A DNA stretch of 64,000 bases from Amorphochlora amoebiformis (GCA_054601695.1 BAAHQB010000034.1:930001-994000), one strand, 5' to 3'; positions 44,768-56,457 are shown, numbered from the stretch's first letter. The notes: generated by a model from the sequence alone, not told the origin. Program-made: numbers and translations.

Positions 44768-44811
44768 CATATATACACATACACACACACACATATATAT
44801 ATATGTATATA

Positions 44812-44855
<44 letters not shown>

Positions 44856-45146
44856 GTGTGTGTATATATACAAATACATACATATACATCGTGGCAGAAA
44901 ATCCATTTTGTCCTGGGTTTTGGGTCTCAGTAGCCATTCTTAAACATGCATATATATATATATATATATAGTATAAATGTGATTGTGGAATATATATTAT
45001 TATTTATATATATGGATTAGCGCAAACACTTTTTGTCCTTGGTTTTGGGTCTCTGCGGCCATATTTATACCTGTATATATATATATATATGATTAGCGCA
45101 AACACTTTTTGTCCTTGGTTTTGGGTCTCTGCGGCCATATTTATAC

Positions 45147-45193
<47 letters not shown>

Positions 45194-45319
45194 AATTTAT
45201 CTAAACATATACATACATATATATTTATATTTAATACATACATATACATACATCAGGATTAGTTTGGCAGTAAATACATTTTGTCCTGGTTTTTGGGTCT
45301 GTGCAGCCATATTAATAGG
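43935..45319 (+). repeat. 6-copy cassette (CACTTTTTGTCCTTGGTTTTGGG)
   Basis: Copies at 43935-43980, 44543-44600, 44889-44940, 45013-45073, 45091-45149 and 45253-45319. The core is TTTTGTCCTGGTTTTTGGGT followed by CTCTGCGGCCATA. Copies at 45013 and 45091 are essentially identical over about 59 bp and so are recent, while the others have diverged. Every copy is embedded in TA. Confidence 0.93.
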
Positions 45320-45596
<277 letters not shown>

Positions 45597-45599
45597 GAG

Positions 45600-45692
45600 A
45601 TGGTATGTTATATGGATGTTACGTACTTTGAGACATTTATACCCGTCACCTTACTCGCTGTCGCAGATAGCGCTATCAGGTTATTTAGATAA
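45600..45692 (+). pseudogene. Possible Ty1/copia reverse-transcriptase fragment
   Basis: An ATG-started frame of 30 codons ends in TAA. It includes VTYFETFIPVTLLAVADSAI. The segment YFETFIPV (45624-45647) fits the Y-x-ETF-x-PV motif at the start of the reverse-transcriptase domain of Ty1/copia polyproteins, which is known family information. The residues that normally follow (a short stretch, then SIR and LLALA) are not cleanly present: nine rather than about five residues separate PV from the IR pair. The fragment is tiny, is flanked by (TA)n and has no integrase or RNase H neighbour. A chance match cannot be excluded. Confidence 0.25.
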
Positions 45693-45732
45693 GAATAATA
45701 CAATATCTACATATCTATATGCATGTATCTGA

Positions 45733-45764
<32 letters not shown>

Positions 45765-45917
45765 ATACATATTGAATATTCAGATATATATATATATATA
45801 TATATATATGAAAATACATATATATATATATATATATATATATTACATATATCACATATATATATATATATATAATACATATATCCTAACCTTATCTTTT
45901 CCACAATCTGAATGATC
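45693..45917. repeat. (TA)n block
   Basis: TA-dominated up to the CCCTAA array. Confidence 0.92.
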
Positions 45918-46345
45918 ATAACCCTAACCCTAACCCTAACCCTAACCCTAACCCTAACCCTAAGCCTAACCCTAATCTTAATCCTAACCGTAAACCTAGT
46001 TCTGACCCTAATCCTAACTCTAACCCTATTCCAAACCCAACATTTACTCTGAATAGTAATCTTAACCGTAGCCCTAACACTAACTCTAACCCAACCGTAA
46101 CCCTAATCCCTGAAAACTGTAACTCTTACCCTAACCCTAACCCTAACCCTAACCCTAACCCTAACCCTAACCCTAACCCTAACTCTTAACCTTAATTCTT
46201 CCGGTAATGTAGCATCGGATGCTTGTATTTGATGCTTTTACCCATACTTGAAGGCACGTTACTTTCGCACGCGTAACTCATAATTCTAATCCCAACCTAG
46301 ACCGTAACCCTAATGCTAACCCTAACCCTAACCCTAACCATAGTT
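45918..46345 (-). repeat. CCCTAA arrays, partly degenerate
   Basis: Clean runs at 45918-45962 and 46133-46185, a degenerate run at 45963-46130, a unique patch at 46200-46285, then a short CCCTAA run at 46310-46340. Confidence 0.94.
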
Positions 46346-46416
46346 CTGAGCGAAAAGATAAATTGAAATTCTAATCTTGTTTGCCTTTTAAACTGATGAA
46401 ACTTAAATGTATATAA

Positions 46417-46472
<56 letters not shown>

Positions 46473-46560
46473 CGAGCTGGGGGTTGTTCGGAACTGTGTT
46501 TGGGCTTCTATTGCTATCTTAAGGTATATATATATATATATATTATATATATTTATGCAG

Positions 46561-46635
<75 letters not shown>
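46346..46635. repeat. (TA)n block with unique patch
   Basis: Near-pure TA at 46566-46636. The patch 46470-46525 is unique. Confidence 0.93.
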
Positions 46636-46639
<4 letters not shown>

Positions 46640-47005
46640 CGTAAGGTCTTGAGGTGAAATCATTTATTACCTTATTAAATCCTATATTTTCAAATTATTT
46701 TACGCACTGGTTCGTTTCTTTGTTTCGATTATCTTTCTATTTCCTTTGTTCGTTTGTTCGTTTTGCTCGTTTGTTCGTTTTGTTCGTTTATTTCGTTTGT
46801 TCGTTTTGTTCGTTTTTGTTCGATTCTCTAAACTTTTCTGGAATTTTCCCGCTTTTTCCTTTTGTTCGTTTCTTCGATTCTCTGAACATTATTGAATTTT
46901 TCGCATGTTCATTGTTCGTTTTTATGATTTTTGTCAGCACTTTCGTGTTTCTGAGCGTGAATGCTGTCGTGGATGCTCTAGACGGATGTAAGGCCATGTA
47001 TATGC
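46636..47005 (+). repeat. (TTCGTTTG)n-type degenerate array
   Basis: TTCGTTTGTTCGTTTTGCTC-type repeats at about 46707-46825, then dispersed TTCGTT/TTCGATTCTCTGAAC words to 46925. The 121-codon Phe/Leu/Ser-rich + frame reflects the repeat. It resembles a transmembrane protein only by composition. Confidence 0.8.
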
Positions 47006-47056
47006 ACATGCGAATATAATATATACGTATATATATTTTATATAGGTATATATATG

Positions 47057-47087
<31 letters not shown>

Positions 47088-47212
47088 GTGTGTATATGTG
47101 TGTATATAATGAATATGTAATGAATATCATATTTAGAAATATACATATATATATATATATATATAATGAATAGATATTTATGTATATATATAAATATATA
47201 TATATATATACA

Positions 47213-47249
<37 letters not shown>

Positions 47250-47543
47250 TATATACTCTATTTCTCGAGAGATACATGTATACATTTACATATTTCAATC
47301 ACACACAAATATACATTTCCACGTAGATGGTGTATTACACATACTTATGTACATACAATATATCAAAAACAATAATTTTTTATACAAACATATATACAGA
47401 CACACACACACACATATATATATATATAAAAATATTGTACACATGTATATATATACATATATGTAATATATATATATGTAAATATATATATATATATATA
47501 TATATCTCAATATGCTACTTTATATGTACATCTATATGTACAG

Positions 47544-47585
<42 letters not shown>

Positions 47586-47615
47586 TTTATATTTCCATAT
47601 ATATATGCAGGGATC
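47006..47615. repeat. (TA)n block
   Basis: TA with CA/TG interruptions and a unique patch at 47260-47400. Confidence 0.9.
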
Positions 47616-48115
47616 GTCGGGTTTAATATCGAGTAAGAGCGCTTAATTTTTCAAATTCAAATTCAAATTCAAATTCTGGTTAAGGTTAAGCTTAAGGTTA
47701 AGACGTTACGGTTTAATATCGATTAACAGCGCTTAATTTTCAAATTCAAATTCTGGTTAGGGTTAAGCTTAAGGCGTTAACTTAAGGTTAGGTTAAGATA
47801 GGTTAATTTAAGATTAAGGTAATGGTTAATATTAAGATAAAGATTAGGTAAGGTTAGGGTTAAGCTTGGGGTTAAGGTTAGATTAGGTTAAGATTAGGGT
47901 AATGATTAGGGTTGGGGTTAAGGTTAGGGTACGTTGACATTCGGTTAGGTTAATATTAAGATTAGGTTAAGAGGTTAGGTTAGTTATATTAAGGTTATTT
48001 TTTAGATGGACGTAAGGTTAATGGAAGATTAAATTAGGTAAAATTAGGTTATATTTTGGATTAGGTTATTGGTTAAGGTTATATTTGGTTAGGGTAGGAT
48101 CTGAACTGCGTGAGG
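47616..48115 (+). repeat. Duplicated AT/TTAAGG region, telomere-variant
   Basis: GTTTAATATCGAGTAAGAGC at 47621 recurs as GTTTAATATCGATTAACAGC at 47711. Both are followed by GCTTAATTTT, (CAAATT)n (4 then 2 units) and the palindrome TTAAGCTTAA (47686-47695, 47763-47772). From 47780 to 48100 the sequence is irregular GGTTAGG/GGTTAAG/AGATTAGG, distinct from the TTAGGG of other blocks. Confidence 0.88.
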
Positions 48116-48165
48116 AGTATCATTGGTTTTGTGTACAAATCAGAAACATATATATGAAATATTAT

Positions 48166-48207
<42 letters not shown>

Positions 48208-48220
48208 TATATATATATGT

Positions 48221-48269
<49 letters not shown>

Positions 48270-48454
48270 GTAGGCTGTGAACATGACACAATAGATTCCT
48301 GTAGCTCTGAGTGTATAAATGTATAAATGTACATGTGTACATATATATATGTGTATGTGTATATATATATATATATGTATACATATAATATATAATATAT
48401 ATATACATATTACATATCTGTAATAAACAACATATTTGCATTTTTGTAACTCTC
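48116..48454. repeat. (TA)n block
   Basis: TA-dominated, with patch 48272-48335. Confidence 0.92.
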
Positions 48455-48715
48455 AACCCCAAAACTAAACCTTAACCTAATTTCTAACCACAACCCCAAC
48501 CCTAACCCCATAGTTATCTTTATCCTCAACGTAATCCTAACCCTAACCCTAACCCTAACCCTAACCCTCCTAACCCTAACCCTAACCCTAACCCTAACCC
48601 GAACCCTAACCCTAACCCTAACCCTATTCCCAACCGTAACCCTAACCCTAACCCTAACCCTAAGCCCAACCCTAACCCTAACGCTAACCCTAACCCTAAC
48701 GCAAAGTCTGAAAGT
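48455..48715 (-). repeat. Telomeric array (CCCTAA)n
   Basis: Degenerate at 48455-48535, then regular CCCTAA to 48715 with CCTCCTAA, CCCGAA and GCCCAA variants. Confidence 0.95.
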
Positions 48716-48993
48716 GAGGCTATATTTGAGCCTAATGCTTAGTTTTAATCCTAGTCTAGGGTTATGGGATGGAGTTGTCAATATCATCGCTGTCAATATG
48801 TGTTGGCCGGTTTGAATAGCATTATATATATATATATGTATATATATATTTATATATATATATATATGTATATCTATGTATATATACACACACACATATA
48901 TATAAATATATATATGGACGTATATTGTATATGATGAATTTATATATTTTTCGCATTCATTTGAAATGCTATGTACCTGTATACATATACATA

Positions 48994-49031
<38 letters not shown>

Positions 49032-49084
49032 ACATATAATATATACATAAAATACATAAACTTCCACTTATCCAACATACCACC
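48716..49084. repeat. Unique edge and (TA)n block
   Basis: Unique edge at 48716-48820, then TA. Confidence 0.88.
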
Positions 49085-49212
49085 TCGAAACCTAACCCTA
49101 ATCCTAAATCTAACCCTATCCCTAACCCTAGCCCTAACCCTAGCCCTAACCCTAATCCTAACCCAAACCCTAACCCTAACCCTAACCCTAACGCTAACCC
49201 TAACCCTAGCTT
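49085..49212 (-). repeat. Telomeric array (CCCTAA)n
   Basis: CCCTAA with AATCCTAA, AGCCCTAA and ACCCAAA variants. It continues rightward into a switch. Confidence 0.94.
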
Positions 49213-49396
49213 CGGTTCTACAAGAGATCGATATATCGACTATTTGGTATACCTCTCCCTCCCCCAAGGTCTAAAGTTACCACGGATTGCGTCAAGGTAT
49301 CTTGATTAAGAATAGGGTTAGGGTTAGGGTTAGGGTTAGGGTTAGGGTTAGGGTTAGGGTTAGGGTTAGGGTTAGAGGTGCTGGGGTTAGGGTTAT
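49213..49396 (+). repeat. Orientation switch: spacer then TTAGGG array
   Basis: A spacer of about 100 bp (49210-49312, containing GATCGATATATCGACTATTT) is followed by a very clean TTAGGG run at 49313-49373. Confidence 0.94.
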
Positions 49397-49482
49397 AAAT
49401 AGTTTCTGATGTGTGTATCTCCGTTTTCATAAGATGGTACGGTATATTACAAGTATGTAATATATATATATGTATATATATG

Positions 49483-49513
<31 letters not shown>

Positions 49514-49578
49514 GTGTGTGTGATAAATATCAGCTGAGAAAGTGTGTATATACATATAAGTATGTGAACATATATATG

Positions 49579-49610
<32 letters not shown>

Positions 49611-49621
49611 CGAATATGTTT

Positions 49622-49675
<54 letters not shown>

Positions 49676-49704
49676 CATATTTGTGTGCATGTATTTACAT
49701 ATGT

Positions 49705-49748
<44 letters not shown>

Positions 49749-49870
49749 GTGTGCATCTGTATATATATATATATACATATATACATATATATATACATAC
49801 ATACATGTATATATACATGTGTATATACATACATATACATATAACATCTCGAAATAGGCGCCGGGAAGGA
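49397..49870. repeat. (TA)n block
   Basis: TA with CA/TG interruptions. Confidence 0.92.
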
Positions 49871-50315
49871 CCTCTAAGGCAACAAGGTATATGTCAAAAA
49901 TCTAGCATATTATACGTATTCTATACACATATATGCAAATATATAAACACACCTATAAGGTATATGTCAAACATCTAGCATATTATACGTATACTATACA
50001 CATATATGCAATTATATATATAAACACAGCTACAAGGTATATGTCAAACATCTAGCATATTACACGTATTCTATACACATATATGCAAATATATAAACAC
50101 AGTTACAAGGTTGTAAAAGGTCGAGATTATATCATACGTATACTATACACATATGCAGTATATACATACCTATAAGGTAGTAGTTACAAGGTTGTAAAAG
50201 GTCGAGATTATATCATACGTATACTATACACATATGCAGTATATACATACCTATAAGGTAGTCAGACATCCAATATGTCATACGTAAACTATACACATAT
50301 ATGCAAATATCAACA
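49871..50315 (+). repeat. 6-copy tandem cassette, 72-80 bp (ACAAGGTATATGTCAAACATCTAG)
   Basis: Copies start near 49880, 49952, 50031, 50102, 50172 and 50262. Copies 1-3 share ATGTCAAACATCTAGCATAT and TACACATATATGCAA. Copies 4-5 substitute GTTGTAAAAGGTCGAGATTA and are almost identical to each other. All keep ATACGTATACTATACACATA. Confidence 0.92.
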
Positions 50316-50494
50316 TATCTACATGCACAAATATATATGTATATATATATATATATATATCAATATAAGGTTTATGAATGTATATACATACACATACATA
50401 CATATACATGCATACACACATGTATAAATACATATATATATATATACATACATATTTTTATATATATGTCTATATATAAATGTATCTATCCATA

Positions 50495-50555
<61 letters not shown>

Positions 50556-50728
50556 GAATATATAAATTCCATCGAGGTATATGCATATATGTATATATAT
50601 TATATACACGCACATATATATATATATATATATGTGTATATATACATATATATACATATACATATATATGCATGCATGTATATTTATAACTAGACGTATA
50701 CAAATTAATGTACACATGTATGTATGTA

Positions 50729-50768
<40 letters not shown>

Positions 50769-50799
50769 CGTATATGCACATATACATATATATATATTA

Positions 50800-50833
<34 letters not shown>

Positions 50834-50850
50834 TTACATATATACTTAGA

Positions 50851-50895
<45 letters not shown>

Positions 50896-50982
50896 TATAT
50901 ATTATATATATATATATATATATATTTGTTTATACTAACGCTAAAGAAATTAATGTATATAAGAGATATGTTTATGTTTGTA

Positions 50983-51038
<56 letters not shown>

Positions 51039-51055
51039 CATGTATGTTTATATAC

Positions 51056-51096
<41 letters not shown>

Positions 51097-51198
51097 GTTA
51101 TGCATATATATATATATATATATGTATATACATATATATATATATATACATATGTAGTTATGCGTATATATAAATACATATATATATATATATACACG

Positions 51199-51251
<53 letters not shown>

Positions 51252-51485
51252 CTGTATCGAGGATTTCTCGGTTTTCTGAAGTCCAAAACAAAATACGAGG
51301 AGGTAATAAACCTATTATATATATATATATATATATGTATGTAATATATATATGTATATAGTAAACCTATTTTATATATATGTACATATACATAGTATTA
51401 TATGTATAGTAATAAATGAAATATACACATAAACAGTAGACAGATTCACATATCTACATTTGTATTACATATTATATGCATCTTG

Positions 51486-51517
<32 letters not shown>

Positions 51518-51600
51518 GTGTGTACATATGTAATAACATATATATATGTACACATGTTTGCATTTGCATAATATATATATATATATATATATCTATCTCT
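50316..51600. repeat. (TA)n block with islet 51250-51315
   Basis: TA-dominated, with near-pure runs at 50988-51030 and 51199-51248. The islet starting TCCTGTATCGAGGATTTCTC is unique. Confidence 0.93.
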
Positions 51601-51808
51601 ATTGACCCATGTCTCTCTTACCTACTCTCCTCCTCTCACAAACCCCCCCCCCCTATCTTGCTGTCTCTCCTAACATTCTACAACCCTGTTCCTCGCTCTC
51701 TTTTATATTTTTTTTTCCGTTTTTCAAATCCCTCTCTTTCTCTCGCTCTCTTTCTCTCGCTCTAATGTGCCTCTGGCTTAGTGCTCTTTTCCTGTCTTTT
51801 TTTTTTTT

Positions 51809-51839
<31 letters not shown>

Positions 51840-52335
51840 TTTTCTCTCTCTCTCTCTTTCTGTCTCTCTCTCTCTCTTTCTCTCTTTTTCTCTCTCTCTC
51901 TGTCTTTTTTCCCCCTCTCTCTCTCTTTCTCTCTCTCTCTTTTTCTCTCTCTCTCTCTTTTTCTCTCTCTCTCTCTTTCTCTCTTTTTCTCTTTTTCTCT
52001 CTTTCTCTCTCTCTCTTTCTCTCTCTCTCTTTCTCTCTCTCGTTCTTTCTCTCTCTCTTTTTCTCTCTCACTCTCTTTCTCTCTCTCTTTTTCTCTCTCA
52101 CTCTCTTTCTCTCTAGCTTTTTCTCTCTCACTCTCTTTCTCTCCGTCTTTTTCTCTCTCACTCTCTTTCTCTCTGTCTTTTTCTCTCTCACTCTCTTTCT
52201 CTCTGTCTTTTCCTCTCTCGCTCTCTTTCTCTCTGTCTTTTTCTCTCTCACTCTCTTTCTCTCTCTCTTTTTCTCTCTCACTCTCTTTTTCTCTCTTTTT
52301 CTCTATCATTTCTCTCTTTCTCCTATAAAGATTGT
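51601..52335 (+). repeat. Polypyrimidine tract with 30-bp tandem repeat
   Basis: C/T-rich throughout, with C11 at about 51643-51653. From 52051 to 52290 eight 30-bp units align exactly (TTTTTCTCTCTCACTCTCTT followed by TCTCTCTGTC). Because 30 is a multiple of 3, the minus strand reads a 10-residue [10 protein letters not shown] repeat in a 250-codon frame (52405-51653). With no other evidence of a gene, I treat this as a composition artefact. Confidence 0.93.
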
Positions 52336-52364
52336 TTTCCATTTTTTCTTTGAGTCTGTTGATA

Positions 52365-52402
<38 letters not shown>

Positions 52403-52423
52403 CATTGTGTATATATGCGTGTA

Positions 52424-52508
<85 letters not shown>

Positions 52509-52594
52509 ACCAGAAATCTATGTGTATCTGTTTATCTTTCTCTTGCTGGGAGTTCCAACCATCGTTAATCAACCCTATTCATAGAATGTACATA

Positions 52595-52625
<31 letters not shown>

Positions 52626-52660
52626 TATATTATATATGTAATATATGTATATCATATATG

Positions 52661-52715
<55 letters not shown>

Positions 52716-52776
52716 CATACAATGGGGTATATATCTAGATAAATGTACAAAAAATAAACCAACAATATATATAATT

Positions 52777-52814
<38 letters not shown>

Positions 52815-52877
52815 TATATTTCCAGATACCCCACCGACGTCAAAAAACACTTCCCGCTATCGTATCAACTCTGGGTG
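52336..52877. repeat. (TA)n block with two islets
   Basis: Near-pure TA at 52431-52503. Islets at 52508-52590 and 52823-52877 are unique; neither is recognised. Confidence 0.9.
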
Positions 52878-53060
52878 CTAACCCTAACCCTAACCCTAAC
52901 CCTAACCCTAACCCCTAAAACTAACCCTAACCCTAACCCTAATCCTCACCCTAACCCTAACCCTAACCCTAACCTAACCCAACCCTAACCCTATCTCTAA
53001 CACTAGTTCTAAGCTTGTACTCTAAACTCAATAATCTAAACCCTAAGGCTAACCCTTAGC
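52878..53060 (-). repeat. Telomeric array (CCCTAA)n
   Basis: CCCTAA at 52878-52995 with CCCCTAAAACTAA and CCTCACCCTAA variants, degenerating to 53060. Confidence 0.94.
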
Positions 53061-53254
53061 TTAATCTTAGAGTTGAGCATGGAGTTTCGTCACCACATTC
53101 GGGTGTGAATTCTAAAATAGTTCATGAACACGGCCCTGTTTCGTTGAGTTTTTCGGGAAATTATGCGGAAAATATCGCAATTTCCCAAAATGTCGATACC
53201 AAGAATGCTCAGGGCGTGCGAAATAAAGGTATATGTGTATGTATGCGTATATAA
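53060..53254 (+). other. Unique islet open in both directions
   Basis: A + strand stop-to-stop frame of 64 codons (stretches such as VSLSFSGNYAENIAISQNVD) ends just inside TA. The minus strand is also open over the same DNA (down to 53090). Neither matches a family I know, so coding is unproven. Confidence 0.3.
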
Positions 53255-53317
53255 TATACGGAAATATACTGCAGGATAGTTTTCGGATGTCTTATGGTGT
53301 GGCACATGTAAATGTAG

Positions 53318-53359
<42 letters not shown>

Positions 53360-53605
53360 TATATATAATATATATATATATATGTATAATATATATACAT
53401 GCACATATCAACATAAACATATGGATATATAAAACATGTATATACCGACCACATAACTGTATACTACGATGGCTATTTATATCAGTATATCTACTAACAC
53501 ATCAACTTCTATGTAGAAACCGTAAGCATACGTATAAACATATATATATGAATATTTAATAAATCCAATAAATCCGTACATGCGAAACACATATAAGTGA
53601 GTATA
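53255..53605. repeat. (TA)n block with unique patches
   Basis: TA at 53320-53400, with less regular sequence at 53430-53600. No gene. Confidence 0.85.
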
Positions 53606-54010
53606 ACCGGGGCATCGAGCAGCTTAATCCCGGGAGTATTCTCGGAATCCCGGAAGAAATGTAAATATTTCAATCATGTAATTTGGAAATCAAGTGCTTG
53701 TGATATGCTTCTCGAAAAATACTTATTTTTACAACAATATTAATACATGCTTGGGAGTTAGAGGTTAAGAGACTGTAACAGGTTACTTCCTGTACACACT
53801 TGATATATGAAACAAATCAATGAGAATAGCTGGGGACCGAGCAGCTCAATCCCGGGATTCCGAGAAAACTCCCGGGATTAATATAAACTATCTTGTTTCA
53901 AGCGTGTATTTGGTATTCAAGGGTTTTGTAAAATGTTATGTGTAATACAATGTATATGCGTGTTTGGGAGCTCGTAACAGGTTACTGTCTGTACACATTT
54001 GATAATTATA
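53606..54010 (+). repeat. ~200-bp tandem duplication with CCCGGG and GTAACAGGTTAC
   Basis: Copies at about 53610-53810 and 53834-54005. Both start GAGCAGCT(T/C)AATCCCGGGA and share ATGTAATTTGGAAATCAAG-like and TGTGTATTTGGTATTCAAG-like segments. Both also share the dyad GTAAC-AG-GTTAC (53775-53786, 53974-53985) followed by CTGTACACA(C/T)TTGAT. Divergence is substantial, so the duplication is old, but the dyad is kept exactly. Confidence 0.88.
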
Positions 54011-54180
54011 TTATATGTATGCTATTATTTGTTATATATATATATATCCATATATATATATATTTTATATATATATATATACATACACATACATACATAT
54101 ATATATATATACATATATGTGTGTGTACTACGGCATGTTTGGATTCAAATCGTATGTAAATGTACATGTATATATTGTAC

Positions 54181-54215
<35 letters not shown>

Positions 54216-54335
54216 ATATATATACATATATATATATATAATATATATATATATATGTATATATTACATTAGTGCTCACACGCGCGGAATTGGAGAAAAA
54301 GTTGACATATCCTCTTGGGGTATATACATATATTC

Positions 54336-54368
<33 letters not shown>

Positions 54369-54578
54369 ATATATATATGTATATATTTACACAGTGTCTT
54401 TAGGTATATATGTGTAGATATAACACATATATACATAGATATGCACAAAATAAACATTTACAAATAGATATACATACATGTGTACATTTCCTTTATTATA
54501 AACATATATATTAAATATATATTGAAATGTGTCAAATTCAACAATTTTCGAGGGATACTATATATTATATGTTTATAT

Positions 54579-54609
<31 letters not shown>

Positions 54610-54677
54610 ATATAGGTGTACATATATATATATGAATATATATATATATACTTATGTATCAAAATAGACATATAATT

Positions 54678-54708
<31 letters not shown>

Positions 54709-54724
54709 GTATAATATAGGTATG

Positions 54725-54759
<35 letters not shown>

Positions 54760-55027
54760 ATAATATTGTATAAGTAAGGACCCGCCCTTCCACATATACA
54801 TCTCAAACTAATACTGTATAGATATAAATATATACATATATGTTATATACACATACATCTCAAACTAACATATATGTTACATACACATACATCTCAAACT
54901 AATACTGTATAGATACAAATATATACAGATATGTTATATACACATACGTAATTATGCATTTATCTATATTATAAATATATATATATATATGTATACATAT
55001 ATATATATATATTTATATATTATATAG
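54011..55027. repeat. (TA)n block with islets and cassette
   Basis: TA-dominated. Islet 54272-54320 is unique. Cassette ACATCTCAAACTAATACTGTATAG occurs at 54798-54853 and 54888-54946, with a shortened copy at 54854-54887. Confidence 0.9.
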
Positions 55028-55129
55028 CGCGCAAGTAGCGATGAAGATAGTCCAGTGAATCCGTCGCCGGCCACCAGACCGAGGACCAATGGACACATTG
55101 TATATTTTCAAATCATATTAAATATATAT

Positions 55130-55166
<37 letters not shown>

Positions 55167-55171
55167 GTATA

Positions 55172-55202
<31 letters not shown>

Positions 55203-55250
55203 GTGTATATATATATATATATATATTGATAGCGGTTTTTTGAGTGGTTG
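55028..55250. other. Islet in (TA)n
   Basis: A balanced islet at 55028-55103 is followed by TA. The islet lies between AG and GT and reads [20 protein letters not shown] in one + frame, which could be an exon. TA borders make AG/GT flanks uninformative, so this is speculative. Confidence 0.3.
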
Positions 55251-55384
55251 GTATAGCTTTAGCATTCCAAATATTATATCGAGACATTTTTGACTTATTT
55301 CTTTTGGATTATAACTAGTTAAATAGAACTACGCTATGTGCATTCAATGCTGAAAACTCCGCGAAAAAATCAAGTTTGACTTCA

Positions 55385-55488
55385 TGGTGTGACATCATAG
55401 CGTGACATCATGGTGTGACATCATGGCGTGACATCATGGTGTGACGTCATGGTGTGACATCATGGTGTGACATCATGGCGTGACATCA
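55385..55488 (+). repeat. 13-bp tandem array, 8 units, TGACATCA/TGACGTCA core
   Basis: The unit is TGG(T/C)GTGACATCA. I count 8 contiguous units. Unit 5 (55437-55449) carries TGACGTCA, the perfect CRE palindrome bound by CREB/ATF factors, and the others carry TGACATCA. The T/C and A/G differences are both transitions at CpG positions. The same word occurs singly as GGTGTGACGTCACGCC at 7092-7107. Whether it binds any factor here is unknown. Confidence 0.93.
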
Positions 55489-55585
55489 CGTCTAGCCATC
55501 CCACAGTCTGAAACCTATACCCCCGGGTAGTACTTGGTAGTATTGGGTAGTAGTACCAGATGAGGCTTTCTCTAGCAGTTTCCTG

Positions 55586-55665
55586 GATCTCCAGTGATCT
55601 CTCGCGATCTCCAGCGATCTCCAGCGATCTCCAGCGATCTCCAGCGATCTCCAGCGATCTCCAGA
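55586..55665 (+). repeat. 10-bp tandem array GATCTCCAGC, 8 units
   Basis: GATCTCCAG(C/T) with one GATCTCTCGC unit. It is the clean form of the word seen degenerately at 11130-11260 and in other GC-rich islands. Confidence 0.93.
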
Positions 55666-55760
55666 TACTTGTAGTTTCGTTTCGGGACTTTATCGATGCC
55701 TCAGTACTCATGTAGCTGGGTCCACTCAAAGCTACTTATATTGTTTCTCTAACAATTTGT

Positions 55761-55796
55761 AAATTATATAATCATATGTGTACACATATATGTACG

Positions 55797-55830
<34 letters not shown>

Positions 55831-55839
55831 TACATATAC

Positions 55840-55882
<43 letters not shown>

Positions 55883-55954
55883 CACATATATATGTATATA
55901 TATATATATAGATATATGATACATATATATATATATATATACGTATATATATAT

Positions 55955-55985
<31 letters not shown>

Positions 55986-55987
55986 GT

Positions 55988-56028
<41 letters not shown>

Positions 56029-56068
56029 CATATACATATGTATATATATATGTATAGATATATGATAC

Positions 56069-56105
<37 letters not shown>

Positions 56106-56124
56106 TGCCTGTGTATAGTATGAA

Positions 56125-56201
<77 letters not shown>

Positions 56202-56358
56202 TTACATATTTACATATATATATATATATATATACTATAAATGTATATCTGTATGTATATATATTTATATATATGTATATATTATTGACATTTTATATAT
56301 ATACATATAATATATATGTGTATATATGTGTATATGTATATATACATTTATAAACATG

Positions 56359-56402
<44 letters not shown>

Positions 56403-56420
56403 TACATATATTAACATATA

Positions 56421-56457
<37 letters not shown>

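Larger units (their letters stand above)
55251..55760. other. Unique island with two short tandem arrays
   Basis: Holds the 13-bp and 10-bp arrays listed separately. Between them is GGTAGTACTTGGTAGTATTG-type sequence. No gene recognised. Confidence 0.75.

Noticed and set aside
46654-47019. 121-codon hydrophobic Phe/Leu/Ser protein
   Set aside because: The frame is driven by TTCGTTTG-type repeat and T-rich composition and ends in TA. No signal of conservation.
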